Assembly (NCBI RefSeq): GCF_014697585.1
Contig: NZ_JACJSB010000002.1
Location: forward strand, 186,001 to 250,000
Direction of reading: 5' to 3'
DNA from: Dolichospermum sp. FACHB-1091
GTDB taxonomy: Bacteria; Cyanobacteriota; Cyanobacteriia; Cyanobacteriales; Nostocaceae
DNA: 64,000 nucleotides
In this document: positions 33,888 to 42,755 of the stretch, piece by piece
How the letters are laid out: every line of letters starts with the position of its first letter
Numbering within the stretch: position 1 is the first letter of the stretch
Notes under the pieces: generated by a model
The model's database searches: none
Told to the model about the DNA's origin: nothing
What the model saw: only the letters and a program-made list of their open reading frames with translations
Program-made: the position numbers and the translations under genes

Positions 33888-35369
33888 ATGTACTTAACGC
33901 GAAATCCAGCCCCGAAACTGCCTACTTTTAAACTCAAGTTACCTTATGCGGGGGAGAAAAAAGGCAGTTATCAAGTTAAGCAACCATTACCCGGCTTTCC
34001 GAAAATGCCTTTATCTCTGCAATTGCGGGAGTATCAACGTCAAGCTGTGACTAGCTGGTTTACTAACCATGGCAGGGGAACATTAAAAATGGCTACTGGT
34101 AGTGGTAAGACTATTACTGCATTAGCGATCGCTTGTGAATTATATCAGCAAATTGATTTACAAGTCCTGTTAGTGGTGTGTCCCTATCGTCATCTTGTTA
34201 CCCAGTGGGGCAGAGAATGTGAGAAATTTAACTTACAGCCAATTTTAGCATTCGATAATTTACGCAGTTGGCAAAGTCAACTTTCCACAGCAATCTATAA
34301 TTTGTCCTCTGGTTCTCAAAATTTTCTCACAGTAATTACCACTAATTCCACTTTAATTAGTGATGGTTTTCAGACACAACTTAAATATTTTCCCCCAAAA
34401 ACCTTAATTATTGGTGATGAAGCCCATAATTTAGGATCACCGAAATTAGAGGAAAGTTTACCACGCAATGTGGGTTTACGTCTAGCTTTATCAGCGACAC
34501 CAGAAAGATATTTTGATGATGACGGAACACAATCTTTATTAGATTATTTTGGTCCAGTTTTGCAACCCGAATTTAATTTACAAGATGCCATTGCCCAAGG
34601 TGCATTAGTTCATTATATATATAATCCAGTGTTAGTAGAATTAACGGAATTTGAAAGTATATCTTATTTAAAATTAACCAAAAAAATCGGCCGTTCTCTA
34701 CTGTATAAAGATCGAGATACGGGGGAGACAGGAGATTTTGAAGAAAACGAAGATATTAAATCATTATTAATACAAAGAGCGCGGTTAGTTGGCACAGCGG
34801 AAAATAAATTAACAGCTTTACAAGAGTTAATGAAAAATCGCAGAGGAACTACCCATACACTGTTTTATTGTAGTGATGGTTCTCAAGAAATTGGACACCG
34901 TTATTCTTTGCGTCAACTCAAAGCAGTTGCTCAAATTTTGGGGGGAGAATTAGGTTATAAAGTCAGTACCTATACAGCAAACACCTCATTACAAGAAAGG
35001 GAAATTTTACGTCGTCAATTTGAAAGTGGAGAATTACAGGGTTTAGTCGCAATTCGCTGTTTAGATGAAGGTGTGGATATTCCCGCAATTAAAACCGCAG
35101 TAATTTTATCAAGTTCAGGAAATCCCCGTCAATTTATCCAACGTCGGGGACGGGTTTTACGTCCTCACCCTGGCAAGGAACGGGCAACAATTTTTGATAT
35201 GATTGTGTTACCACCAGATTTGGATAGGGAAACTATTGAAGTGGAACGGAATTTATTAAAGAAGGAATTAAAGAGGTTTGTGGAATTTGCTGATTTAGCG
35301 GATAATGCTGGGGAAGCGAGGATGAAGTTATTGGCTTTGCAAAAACGATATGGGTTATTGGATATTTAA
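33888..35369 (+). CDS. Superfamily II DEAD/DEAH-type helicase
   Basis: The 493-residue protein has the SF2 motifs in order: Q-like LREYQRQAVTSWFTNHG, motif I KMATGSGKTITALA, motif Ia VVCPYRHLVTQW, motif II IIGDEAHNLG (DEAH), motif III ALSATPER, motif IV/V AIRCLDEGVDIPAIKTAVIL and motif VI QFIQRRGRVLRPHPGKE. This type occurs in DNA repair and in restriction or defence loci; no endonuclease domain is visible. The heptamer repeat array fills its upstream region up to the start codon, leaving no room for a normal ribosome site. The preceding gene is lexA, but a shared function is not shown. Confidence 0.85.
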   Translation: MYLTRNPAPKLPTFKLKLPYAGEKKGSYQVKQPLPGFPKMPLSLQLREYQRQAVTSWFTNHGRGTLKMATGSGKTITALAIACELYQQIDLQVLLVVCPYRHLVTQWGRECEKFNLQPILAFDNLRSWQSQLSTAIYNLSSGSQNFLTVITTNSTLISDGFQTQLKYFPPKTLIIGDEAHNLGSPKLEESLPRNVGLRLALSATPERYFDDDGTQSLLDYFGPVLQPEFNLQDAIAQGALVHYIYNPVLVELTEFESISYLKLTKKIGRSLLYKDRDTGETGDFEENEDIKSLLIQRARLVGTAENKLTALQELMKNRRGTTHTLFYCSDGSQEIGHRYSLRQLKAVAQILGGELGYKVSTYTANTSLQEREILRRQFESGELQGLVAIRCLDEGVDIPAIKTAVILSSSGNPRQFIQRRGRVLRPHPGKERATIFDMIVLPPDLDRETIEVERNLLKKELKRFVEFADLADNAGEARMKLLALQKRYGLLDI

Positions 35370-35432
35370 TTGACTTTATGGACTAAAAAAGGTAGGATTT
35401 TATTTAGTAGATATTCTTGAGGATAAAAGATA

Positions 35433-35666
35433 ATGAAAACAATAGAAACAGTTGTGAATGTTACCCCAGAGCGACAAATTACAGTCCAATTACCTTCAGA
35501 TATACCCGCAGGTGAATATCAAGTAGTTATAGTTCTTAATGAAAGTGTTAAACCAGAGCAATTAGCAGCGAAGAATCAAGCAAAAATGTTTAAATGTTCA
35601 GCCTATCCTGTGGGTTTAATTGCTGATAATTTCACGTTTCGTAGAGAAGATTTATATGATAGATAA
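35433..35666 (+). CDS. Orphan antitoxin-like protein (VapB type)
   Basis: The 77-residue protein starts MKTIETVVNVTPERQITVQL, a beta-rich DNA-binding-like start, and ends FTFRREDLYDR, a typical toxin-wrapping tail of cyanobacterial VapB-like antitoxins (RREDLYDR). Its stop overlaps the start of a broken PIN-domain frame, the usual antitoxin-toxin overlap. With the toxin destroyed it is an orphan. Confidence 0.7.
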   Translation: MKTIETVVNVTPERQITVQLPSDIPAGEYQVVIVLNESVKPEQLAAKNQAKMFKCSAYPVGLIADNFTFRREDLYDR

Positions 35667-35733
35667 AGCAATTTTTATAGATACAAATATTTTAATTTAT
35701 AGCAATTTAGCTTTAGAGAATATGATTATTTAA
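35656..35733 (+). pseudogene. Truncated PIN-domain (VapC) toxin
   Basis: A 25-codon frame, MIDKAIFIDTNILIYSNLAL then ENMII and stop, has the PIN N terminus with the first acidic residue (IFIDTNILIY). Normal PIN toxins have 120-140 residues, so only the first strand and helix remain. The next 130 bp have no continuing PIN sequence. Confidence 0.75.
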
Positions 35734-35865
35734 TATGTATATAACTTACGTGCTAAAGTCATACTAAAACGGTATATAACAAATATATCCAATTAAGTGT
35801 TTACACTATTGACTTGTTATGCGTATAACTAGATAATCTTTCACACGCTACGACAAAATGAATTT

Positions 35866-36474
35866 ATGTTTAAATACAAAAACGCTCCTATAGCTCTAAT
35901 TAGTGCAATTTGCTTAGAATTGAGCATTACACAACTATCTGGTTCTCAGTATGTATTAGCACAAAATAGCAATAATGCTGATCCTATTTGCTACTGGAAA
36001 ACTACAGATGGCAGAAGTGTAGATTTGGGGACTTTATGTGGTTCTAAACCGCAAAATGTTTCTCCTTCCTCAACAGCTAGTCAAAACTTGACTATTAACA
36101 AGGTTGCTATTACTCAGATCAATAAAGAATATTATGTAGTTGGTACAATCACAAATACAGGAAATAGCTCTCAAAAATATATACAAGTTTCCTATCAGAC
36201 CTATAGAATGAGTGAAGGCTCATTAAAACCAAATGAACTTAACACAACTTTCGTTGACAATTTGGAGCTACTACCAGGTGAAACAACTATTTTTAAAGGT
36301 AAACTTCGCCGACGTGGTGATTTATTCATGCTGAAAGATTTGAATTCAATTGAGGGAGGAACTCAAGCAATTAATATTTGTTATGCTAATAGTGTGGAGA
36401 AACAAGAATGGTGTAAACGTCTTTCTGCAAGTTCAATAAGAAGATTATCTTCATTAAGAGAATTAACGAAATAA
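35866..36474 (+). CDS. Secreted hypothetical protein with FxLYD-like domain
   Basis: The 202-residue protein has an N-terminal signal peptide (MFKYKNAPIALISAICLELS, cut likely after YVLA). A short Cys-containing segment follows (CYWKTTDGRSVDLGTLC). A beta-sandwich-like region then appears, with VVGTITNTGNSSQKYIQVSY and LLPGETTIFKGKLRRRGD, reminiscent of FxLYD domains that occur in envelope proteins. The function is not known. It is separated from the pentapeptide gene by 10 bp and may be cotranscribed with it. Confidence 0.6.
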   Translation: MFKYKNAPIALISAICLELSITQLSGSQYVLAQNSNNADPICYWKTTDGRSVDLGTLCGSKPQNVSPSSTASQNLTINKVAITQINKEYYVVGTITNTGNSSQKYIQVSYQTYRMSEGSLKPNELNTTFVDNLELLPGETTIFKGKLRRRGDLFMLKDLNSIEGGTQAINICYANSVEKQEWCKRLSASSIRRLSSLRELTK

Positions 36475-36484
36475 ATATAAATAT

Positions 36485-38047
36485 ATGGATGCTAAAGAAT
36501 TATTGTCTCTATATGCAGCAGGAGAAAGGTATTTTCGTGATATTTGCTTGATGTACGTTGATTTAAGTAATGCTAATCTAGAGGGTGCTAATCTAAGTTT
36601 TGCTGATTTCATGAATGCAAATTTAAGTGGAGCTAATTTAAGTCATGCAAACTTAGTAGGTTCTTACCTGAGAGAAGCAAATTTAACTGGAGCTAATTTA
36701 ATTAATACAAATTTGATAGATGTTGATTTACGAGGCTGTAATCTTACTGGTTGTGATTTGAGAAATGTAAAACTTGATTGTGCTAAGTTGGACTTCGCTA
36801 ACTTAAGTAATGCAAACTTAAGTGGTATTTGTCTAGATCATCATTCTTTACGATATGTCATATTAACCAATGCAAACTTAACTAAAGTTTCTCTAGCAAA
36901 AGCCATTTTGAGCGATGTATCGCTAGACTATGCTGATTTAAGTGAATGCAATTTATCAAGTGCAAGACTATTTGATACAAATTTATTCGAGGCAAACCTG
37001 AAAAATGCTAACTTGAGCAAAGCAAATTTACTTTTCGCAAAAATGGAATTTGCTAATTTAACAGGTGCTAATTTGCAAGGTGCAGATATTAGTTGTGCTA
37101 ATTTAGCACACACTAAACTATCTGATTCTAACTTGTATCTGGCCGATTTAGAACAAGCTAATTTATATAAATCTGACTTGAGCAGAGCTAATTTAGAAAA
37201 GGCAACACTATCTGACTCTTACCTTTGTTGCTCTGATTTAAAAGAGGCAATACTATCTGAATCTGACCTTCTCCGCGCTAATTTAGAAGGTGCTAATTTA
37301 GAACTTGCTAATTTAAAATGTGCTAATTTAGAAGATTCTAATTTAGAACGTGCTAATTTAGAACTTGCTAATTTAACTAAAGCAGATTTAAGTGGCGCAA
37401 ATCTCACTAGAGCGCATTTTAGTAATACGATTTTAACAGGAGCTAACTTCAGTAAAACTATATTAGATGGGGTTGAGCCAGAAGCTTTATCTTATTTAAT
37501 AAAGGACATATCAGACATTTATATAAAAACAACTGACCAATTAGATCATATAGATAATGAATCAGAAACTGGAAAAAGTTTAATATTACCTTTTATTAAA
37601 ATGCTGGGTTATGATATTCATAATGCTCAAGAAGTTAAATCTGAGTTTAAAGCTGATTTTAGAAATAAAGGTAAAGGTAAAGCAAATGCAGTTGACTTTG
37701 CTATTCAAATAAATAATGAACCTTTAATAATTATTGAAACAAAACATCACAGAGAAAATTTGGAATCATACCAGGGTCAATTAGCAGAATATTTTGCAGC
37801 CAGCAACAGCAAAGGTAGAACTAAAATTGGTATTCTTACAAATGGAATTATCTATAAATTTTTCACTGATGATAATAAAGAAAATGTAATGGATGATAAA
37901 CCATTTTTTGAGTTTAGTTTTCGTAATTATTCCTGTGAGGATATAGAAAAATTACTGTTATTTCACCGTAATTTTTTTGATATCACAAACTTTAAGAATG
38001 AAGAACTTTTTTATTGCTTTAACTTTGGCAAATTTGGCGGACACTAA
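36485..38047 (+). CDS. Pentapeptide-repeat protein fused to a restriction-type PD-(D/E)xK domain
   Basis: The 520-residue protein has residues 18-325 as an almost uninterrupted run of pentapeptides (ANLSG, ANLEG, TNLID, SDLLR), predicted to form a right-handed quadrilateral beta-helix. Residues ~350-500 resemble the N-terminal domain of type I restriction subunit HsdR: LILPFIKMLGYDIHNAQEVK, NAVDFAIQINNEPLIIIETK (Asp404, Glu418, Lys420) and RTKIGILTNGIIYKFFTDD. Such HsdR_N-like domains also occur alone in cyanobacteria. Their fusion to a pentapeptide helix, a DNA-mimic fold in MfpA/Qnr, is uncommon. Activity is untested. The start has an AATATAAATAT upstream without a clear ribosome site. Confidence 0.85.
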   Translation: MDAKELLSLYAAGERYFRDICLMYVDLSNANLEGANLSFADFMNANLSGANLSHANLVGSYLREANLTGANLINTNLIDVDLRGCNLTGCDLRNVKLDCAKLDFANLSNANLSGICLDHHSLRYVILTNANLTKVSLAKAILSDVSLDYADLSECNLSSARLFDTNLFEANLKNANLSKANLLFAKMEFANLTGANLQGADISCANLAHTKLSDSNLYLADLEQANLYKSDLSRANLEKATLSDSYLCCSDLKEAILSESDLLRANLEGANLELANLKCANLEDSNLERANLELANLTKADLSGANLTRAHFSNTILTGANFSKTILDGVEPEALSYLIKDISDIYIKTTDQLDHIDNESETGKSLILPFIKMLGYDIHNAQEVKSEFKADFRNKGKGKANAVDFAIQINNEPLIIIETKHHRENLESYQGQLAEYFAASNSKGRTKIGILTNGIIYKFFTDDNKENVMDDKPFFEFSFRNYSCEDIEKLLLFHRNFFDITNFKNEELFYCFNFGKFGGH

Positions 38048-38103
38048 TTTTTGTCAGTATTTTAAGTTATACTGAGATAAGAGAGTATATATAGAGGTTT
38101 TTT

Positions 38104-38433
38104 ATGATAGAACAAGTAACACAATTTTTTGAAGAAGTCAACAATGAAGCAAGTTGGCAAGAAAAAGTAAAAGAAGTAAAAGACATTGACAGTCTTATTA
38201 AGATTGCTCAAAAAGAGGGAGGTTACAACTTTACGCAAAAAGATTTAAAAATAGGAATTAATAATCTCTTAAAGATTAAAGTTTATAATAATGCCAAGAA
38301 ACGCTGTGAAGCAACATTTTTCTTTGCAGAAAGTAAATTTGAATTCAAAAAAGTACCAGAAGGTATAGGAGGTTTAGATTACTTAAACAGCAAAATTATC
38401 AATCTCTTCAAGCAACAAGAGCAACCAAAGTAA
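38104..38433 (+). CDS. Nif11-domain protein
   Basis: The 109-residue protein begins MIEQVTQFFEEVNNEASWQE and continues with VKDIDSLIKIAQKEGGYNFT, matching the Nif11 domain. The remaining part is basic with no double-glycine leader site and no Cys-rich core, so it is not an obvious lanthipeptide precursor. Nif11 proteins occur widely in nitrogen-fixing cyanobacteria with unknown function. A GAGAGTATATATAGAGG sequence upstream supplies a ribosome site (AGAGG). Confidence 0.72.
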   Translation: MIEQVTQFFEEVNNEASWQEKVKEVKDIDSLIKIAQKEGGYNFTQKDLKIGINNLLKIKVYNNAKKRCEATFFFAESKFEFKKVPEGIGGLDYLNSKIINLFKQQEQPK

Positions 38434-38563
38434 TGTGAAGAAAACTTTATTTATATGTTGGGTAGAGCGATCGCAACACCCAACTTACTTTTACAAGTAT
38501 CCATTTGTCTGTATATAACTTTGATACAAACATTATTTCCTCTTTAACTTTGCGGTAAGTAAA

Positions 38564-39202
38564 CTACCCTATTTTTTCCCGTACCCAAGCGCGGAAAGAT
38601 TTCAACAAAGCAATTTCACCCATAGTTTTACCTTGCTGGATAAATCTATTCATATCTCCAACAGAAACTAGAGGAAAAGCCATACTAAACTTAATTTCAA
38701 TATATTGATTTTCCACTAATTGATAAAATTTTAAAACTTCACCGTCATATTTCCAAAGTTCAGCCACACCTAAAGCCGCATAAATATTAAACTTATTCAC
38801 AGAACTGCTAGTAATATCAATTTCAACTGCTAAATCTGGAGGAGGATCTATTTCTAAATTTAAAGTTTCCCTACCTCTCATAGCCGCTTCATTTTGGATA
38901 TAATAACAACTATCTGGTTCTATTCCTTTGGTCAAAGATTTACGTTTTAATGTTGTAGAACCAGCACTTCTGATTTCTATATCTAATTCTTCAGCTAAAG
39001 CAATAATAAAATTACCCAAATTGCTTTTCGGGTTTTCGTGTTCAAAAAGTGGAGTCATAATTTCTAAAGTACCGCAGTCATAAGCAAAGCGAGAACCCCT
39101 ACCCTCACCTGTATCTCTCAACAAGGCTTCAAAAGTTTCCCAGCTAAGGTTATATAAAACTGTTCTTTGTTCAGCAATAATTGACTCCAGAAGCATATAC
39201 AA
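38564..39202 (-). CDS. Uma2 family (DUF820) endonuclease-like protein
   Basis: The 212-residue protein has the full Uma2 fold: NLSWETFEALLRDTGEGRGS, YDCGTLEIMTPLFEHE, IEPDSCYYIQNEAAMRGRET, PPPDLAVEIDITSSSVNK and ALGVAELWKYDGEVLKFYQL. It is a paralogue of the protein at 50284-50931. It starts 3 bp after the preceding minus-strand gene (39206-39805) ends, so the two are probably cotranscribed. The biological role of Uma2 proteins is not established. Confidence 0.88.
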   Translation of the reverse strand: MYMLLESIIAEQRTVLYNLSWETFEALLRDTGEGRGSRFAYDCGTLEIMTPLFEHENPKSNLGNFIIALAEELDIEIRSAGSTTLKRKSLTKGIEPDSCYYIQNEAAMRGRETLNLEIDPPPDLAVEIDITSSSVNKFNIYAALGVAELWKYDGEVLKFYQLVENQYIEIKFSMAFPLVSVGDMNRFIQQGKTMGEIALLKSFRAWVREKIG

Positions 39203-39205
39203 TAC

Positions 39206-39805
39206 CTATTCCATGACGATATTAGATAAAATCCCCAGAATTTTACTTACATGATTAATATAATAATCTGTCAAATCAATTTCGACAACTTGATTAATAA
39301 GTTTTAAAAATTTCCAGTTAGTACCAGTGGTGACAGTTCCATAAATTGTTTGAATATTATTACCTTCACGTTCATTAAACATTCTTGCGGCTATCATTTC
39401 GGCTACACATTGTCCTAAACCTGCATTAATATTTTCTTTTTTAGCCTCTACAATTATCACAACTGGAGCATTAATAATTAATAATTCAGGTGAACGGCTA
39501 ATAATAAAATCACAATTACCGTTTAATCCTTGTTCTGTATCTACAGTAAAATCAATACCTGAAAATAAACTGATTTGATTGTTTAAATATTTTCTAGCAG
39601 CTATTAAAATCGGTGCAATTATCATTTCAGAGCGGGATTTTTCCGTATTACTAGCAAGAGCTAAAGGTACATTTTCCTGTAATACTTCTGCTAGTAAAGC
39701 CGGACATTCAATTTCTGGAATAGATGCAAAAGCATTAATTTTATCTATAATTGTTAAAGCAAAAGCTTTTCTAACTTTATCTAAAGTAAATTCACTGTAT
39801 GACAT
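39206..39805 (-). CDS. Hypothetical protein with PD-(D/E)xK-like core
   Basis: The 199-residue protein begins [20 protein letters not shown]. It carries [20 protein letters not shown] and [20 protein letters not shown], the Asp/Glu-x-Lys arrangement of PD-(D/E)xK folds. [15 protein letters not shown] and [19 protein letters not shown] follow. This family is frequent in Nostocales genomes as a free-standing gene; its function is unknown. It precedes a Uma2 gene, another PD-(D/E)xK protein, in the same direction. Confidence 0.7.
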   Translation of the reverse strand: MSYSEFTLDKVRKAFALTIIDKINAFASIPEIECPALLAEVLQENVPLALASNTEKSRSEMIIAPILIAARKYLNNQISLFSGIDFTVDTEQGLNGNCDFIISRSPELLIINAPVVIIVEAKKENINAGLGQCVAEMIAARMFNEREGNNIQTIYGTVTTGTNWKFLKLINQVVEIDLTDYYINHVSKILGILSNIVME

Positions 39806-39933
39806 TTGATTTATTCTTTGATTTATTCCTGGAAGTTACCCGTGGTAAATTTATTTTTCCATTTCTTCAGCAATTAATTTTTTCTGAAAATCATACTCAC
39901 AAAATAATTTGAAATTAAATTAAATTAAATTAA

Positions 39934-39962
39934 AAAATTAAAACAGGTGGGAAATACCCACC
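39934..39962 (-). terminator. Intrinsic terminator of the suf operon
   Basis: On the minus strand GGTGGG-TATTT-CCCACC (39946-39962) is followed by TGTTTTAATTTTTTAATTT, just downstream of the sufS stop at 39969. Confidence 0.75.
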
Positions 39963-39968
39963 CAAAAT

Positions 39969-41234
39969 TTACTCAGCAAACACACCAGCAAAAAAGTCCA
40001 AAGTCTCTTTTAATGCTTTGATGAAAATATCAATTTCTTCACGAGTATTGTAAAAAGATAAACTAGCCCGTGCAGTTCCCGCTACACCTAAATAACGGTG
40101 TAATGGTTGTGTACAATGGTGACCAGAACGTATGGCCACACCTTCCTGATCTAATAATGTAGATAGATCATTAGCGTGGACACCCTCTACCGTAAAAGCT
40201 GCTAGAGCGGCTCTACCTTCGCCTTGAGCATTGGGTTTTGGTCCGTAGATTCTAATTTGGGGTATTTGTGCTAATTGGGCGAATAAATAGGCGGTTAATT
40301 CCGCTTCATAAGCATGGATTTTATCCATACCGATATTAGTAAGATAATCTATGGCCGCACCTAATGCGATCGCTTCTCCAATCGCAGGAGTACCGGCTTC
40401 AAATTTATGGGGTAATTCTGCGTAGGTAGAATGGTCTAAAAATACTTCGGAAATCATCTCACCACCACCGAAAAATGGCGGCATTACTTCTAGTAATTCC
40501 AGCTTACCATATAAAAAGCCGATGCCCGTGGGAGCGCACATTTTATGTCCAGAAGCTACTAACCAATCACAATCAAGTTCTTGAACATTAATAGGAGTAT
40601 GGGGAACACTTTGACAAGCATCAAGTAAGAACTTTGCACCGAATTTGTGAGCAATTTCAGCAATTTCTTTAACTGGATTTATACAACCCAATGTATTAGA
40701 AATATGAACGATAGATACCAGTTTTGTTTTTTCAGAAATCAGGTTTTTAAACTGTTCTAAATCAAAAGTTTCTGCTGGAGTTAATTCCACAAATTTTAAA
40801 ACTGCACCAGTTTTTTCAGCGACAAATTGCCAAGGAACAATATTACTATGGTGTTCCATGACCGAGAGAATAATTTCATCCCCTGGCTGTAAATTGTGCA
40901 TTCCCCAACTGTAAGCGACTAAGTTAATAGCCTCAGTTGCGTTGCGGGTGTAAACAATTTCTTGGCGTGATTTAGCATTAATGAATTTAGCAATTTTATC
41001 ACGGGACTCTTCATAAGCATCAGTAGCTTTTGCACTTAAAAAATGTGCGCCACGATGAACGTTTGAGTTATATTGTTCGTAATAATCACGCCAAGCATTT
41101 AAGACTGATACAGGTTTTTGAGAAGTAGCTGCATTATCCAGATAAACCAGGGGTTTACCATGAACTTCCTGATGTAAAATTGGGAAGTCAGAACGGACTT
41201 TATCAGCTATAGTTTTGGTAGAAGTGAAGGTCAT
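39969..41234 (-). CDS. sufS: Cysteine desulfurase SufS
   Basis: The 421-residue protein is a group II class V aminotransferase. The N-terminal segment [15 protein letters not shown], the PLP lysine in [16 protein letters not shown] and the catalytic Cys in [15 protein letters not shown] are all present. It removes sulfur from cysteine as a persulfide for assembly by SufBCD. It is the last gene of sufBCDS. The 150-bp gap to sufD contains a dispersed repeat (41291-41313) and a GTGGG-TTTT-CCCAC hairpin, so sufS may be partly uncoupled from the first three genes. Confidence 0.97.
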   Translation of the reverse strand: MTFTSTKTIADKVRSDFPILHQEVHGKPLVYLDNAATSQKPVSVLNAWRDYYEQYNSNVHRGAHFLSAKATDAYEESRDKIAKFINAKSRQEIVYTRNATEAINLVAYSWGMHNLQPGDEIILSVMEHHSNIVPWQFVAEKTGAVLKFVELTPAETFDLEQFKNLISEKTKLVSIVHISNTLGCINPVKEIAEIAHKFGAKFLLDACQSVPHTPINVQELDCDWLVASGHKMCAPTGIGFLYGKLELLEVMPPFFGGGEMISEVFLDHSTYAELPHKFEAGTPAIGEAIALGAAIDYLTNIGMDKIHAYEAELTAYLFAQLAQIPQIRIYGPKPNAQGEGRAALAAFTVEGVHANDLSTLLDQEGVAIRSGHHCTQPLHRYLGVAGTARASLSFYNTREEIDIFIKALKETLDFFAGVFAE

Positions 41235-41290
41235 ATTTTAGAAGTTCAGAATAGTAACTAAAATTTAGGAGTATGGCAGAATTTAAGAAA

Positions 41291-41313
41291 AACGAACCAC
41301 TCCAGGCACAGAG
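41291..41313. repeat. 23-bp dispersed repeat (copies at 3415, 41291, 43567)
   Basis: AACGAACCACTCCAGGCACA plus GAG at 41291-41313 is found inverted at 3415-3437 inside a MITE-like element and at 43567-43589 between sufB and sufC. A partial relative (AACGAACCACAGAGGCACAG) lies near 57692. Confidence 0.8.
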
Positions 41314-41384
41314 GACACAGAGAAAGAAAGTTTTAGAGGGTTTTTTGGTGGGTTTTCCCCACTTTTTGCAGGTGGGGTTTTTGA

Positions 41385-42755
41385 TTATTTATTGGTGAGA
41401 CTTGTGACTGTTTTTAACAAACTCTCACGCAAAGAAGGAACAGGGATAAAGTTAATAATTTCCGTTGCGAAAGCATTAACTAATAATTTGCGGGCATCAT
41501 TTTCATCAATACCACGACTTTGCAGGTAGAATATTTGATCATCTTCCAATTGACTGACGGTAGCCCCGTGAGCGCATTTAACATTATCAGCGGTGATTTC
41601 TAACTGAGGTTTGGTGTCAATTCTCGACTTAGATGATAACAGCAAATTGCGATTTAATTGCGATGCGTCCGTTAATTGAGCCAGTTTAGGAACAAATATT
41701 TTACCATTAAATACACCGTGAGCGCGATCGCTTATAATGCACTTATGTAATTGTTTACTAACACCATGGGGATGATTTAAAGATAAAACACTGTGAGTAT
41801 CAGCCAACTGATTATCAGCAATAACAGTTAAACCATTCAAGGTCGTTTCTGTTTGTTCACCAGTTTGTAATATCTCCAAATTATGACGAGAGATTTTACC
41901 ACCAACAGTTACAGCATTACAATTATAACGACTATATCTGGCTTGAGTAACAGCAGTTTTACCAATGTGAAAAGCCGCCGCACCTTCCCGCACGACCCTA
42001 TTGTGAGTAACCTGAGCATTTTCCTGTACCCAGATTTCCGTCACCCCATTAGTAAAATAAACCTCCTCCTCTTGTGGAACAGGCATCTTGCCTGTAACAT
42101 ACTCTTCAATTAAACTTACCTGAGAATTACTTTCAGCTACTACTAAAACCCGAGGTTGGGAAATAGTTGCAGACTCACCCGACACAGAAATAAATAATAG
42201 ATGAATTGGTGTTTCCACCACCACATTTTTCGCAACCCATACCACCGCGACATCATTTAAAGCCGCAGTATTCAAAGCTGTAAAAACCTCTTTAGCACCT
42301 TCAGCTTGCGCTAAATATTCCTGAACAACTTCACCAGGTAAAACATCCAAATTACCAACAATTAAGCCAGCAGGTAAATTTTCAGTATTAGATAAATCAG
42401 GTGAATAAACACCATTAAAAAACACTAACCGCCCAGAAACTTCAGGTAAAATCATGGATTGTAGAGACGTTCCATGGAACGTCTCTACATGATTGTGAAC
42501 ATGAAACATTCCCAACTGAAAATCTACCTGTTTGAGAGGTGACAAATCAGTAAACCGCCATTCTTCCTCGCGGGTATTGGGAACAACAGAATGACGTACC
42601 CAATTAGCAGCCTCTTCGCGTAAATCTTGTAACCAACCATCTGTTTTTGTAGTAGTTACCCGACTTAATAAACCACTTAAAAAAGCGTCTCTATCTAATA
42701 AATTTTTTGGTAGAGACGTTTCATGAAACCGCTCTAAATTAATTGACATATTCAT
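41385..42755 (-). CDS. sufD: Fe-S cluster assembly protein SufD
   Basis: The 456-residue protein shows REEEWRFTDLSPLKQVDF, GRLVFFNGVYSPDLS, QVTHNRVVREGAAAFHIGKT, SVLSLNHPHGVSKQLHKCII and VKCAHGATVSQLEDDQIFYL, all SufD hallmarks. It partners SufB and SufC in the scaffold that builds iron-sulfur clusters. The ATG at 42755 overlaps the sufC TAA by one base (TAATG), indicating translational coupling. Three short palindromic repeats are translated in frame within it (42079-42095, 42460-42489, 42710-42736), encoding TGKMPVPQ, VETFHGTSLQS and ERFHETSLP, segments that look like insertions relative to other SufD proteins recalled. Confidence 0.95.
   Translation of the reverse strand: MNMSINLERFHETSLPKNLLDRDAFLSGLLSRVTTTKTDGWLQDLREEAANWVRHSVVPNTREEEWRFTDLSPLKQVDFQLGMFHVHNHVETFHGTSLQSMILPEVSGRLVFFNGVYSPDLSNTENLPAGLIVGNLDVLPGEVVQEYLAQAEGAKEVFTALNTAALNDVAVVWVAKNVVVETPIHLLFISVSGESATISQPRVLVVAESNSQVSLIEEYVTGKMPVPQEEEVYFTNGVTEIWVQENAQVTHNRVVREGAAAFHIGKTAVTQARYSRYNCNAVTVGGKISRHNLEILQTGEQTETTLNGLTVIADNQLADTHSVLSLNHPHGVSKQLHKCIISDRAHGVFNGKIFVPKLAQLTDASQLNRNLLLSSKSRIDTKPQLEITADNVKCAHGATVSQLEDDQIFYLQSRGIDENDARKLLVNAFATEIINFIPVPSLRESLLKTVTSLTNK
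42079..42095. repeat. Short palindrome of the GGCATCTTGCC type inside sufD
   Basis: ACAGGCA-TCT-TGCCTGT is an inverted repeat, and the same core recurs in non-coding DNA at about 25229-25244 (GCGGGCATCTTGCCCCC). In sufD it encodes TGKMPVP. Confidence 0.7.
42460..42489. repeat. 30-bp perfect palindrome inside the sufD coding sequence
   Basis: TGTAGAGACGTTCCA and its exact complement are read in frame within sufD. A degenerate relative (GTAGAGACGTTTCATGAAAC) lies at 42710-42736 near the sufD start, and related GTAGAGACGT / TGTCTCTAC sequences occur at 61213-61315. It is a small mobile palindromic repeat. Confidence 0.8.
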
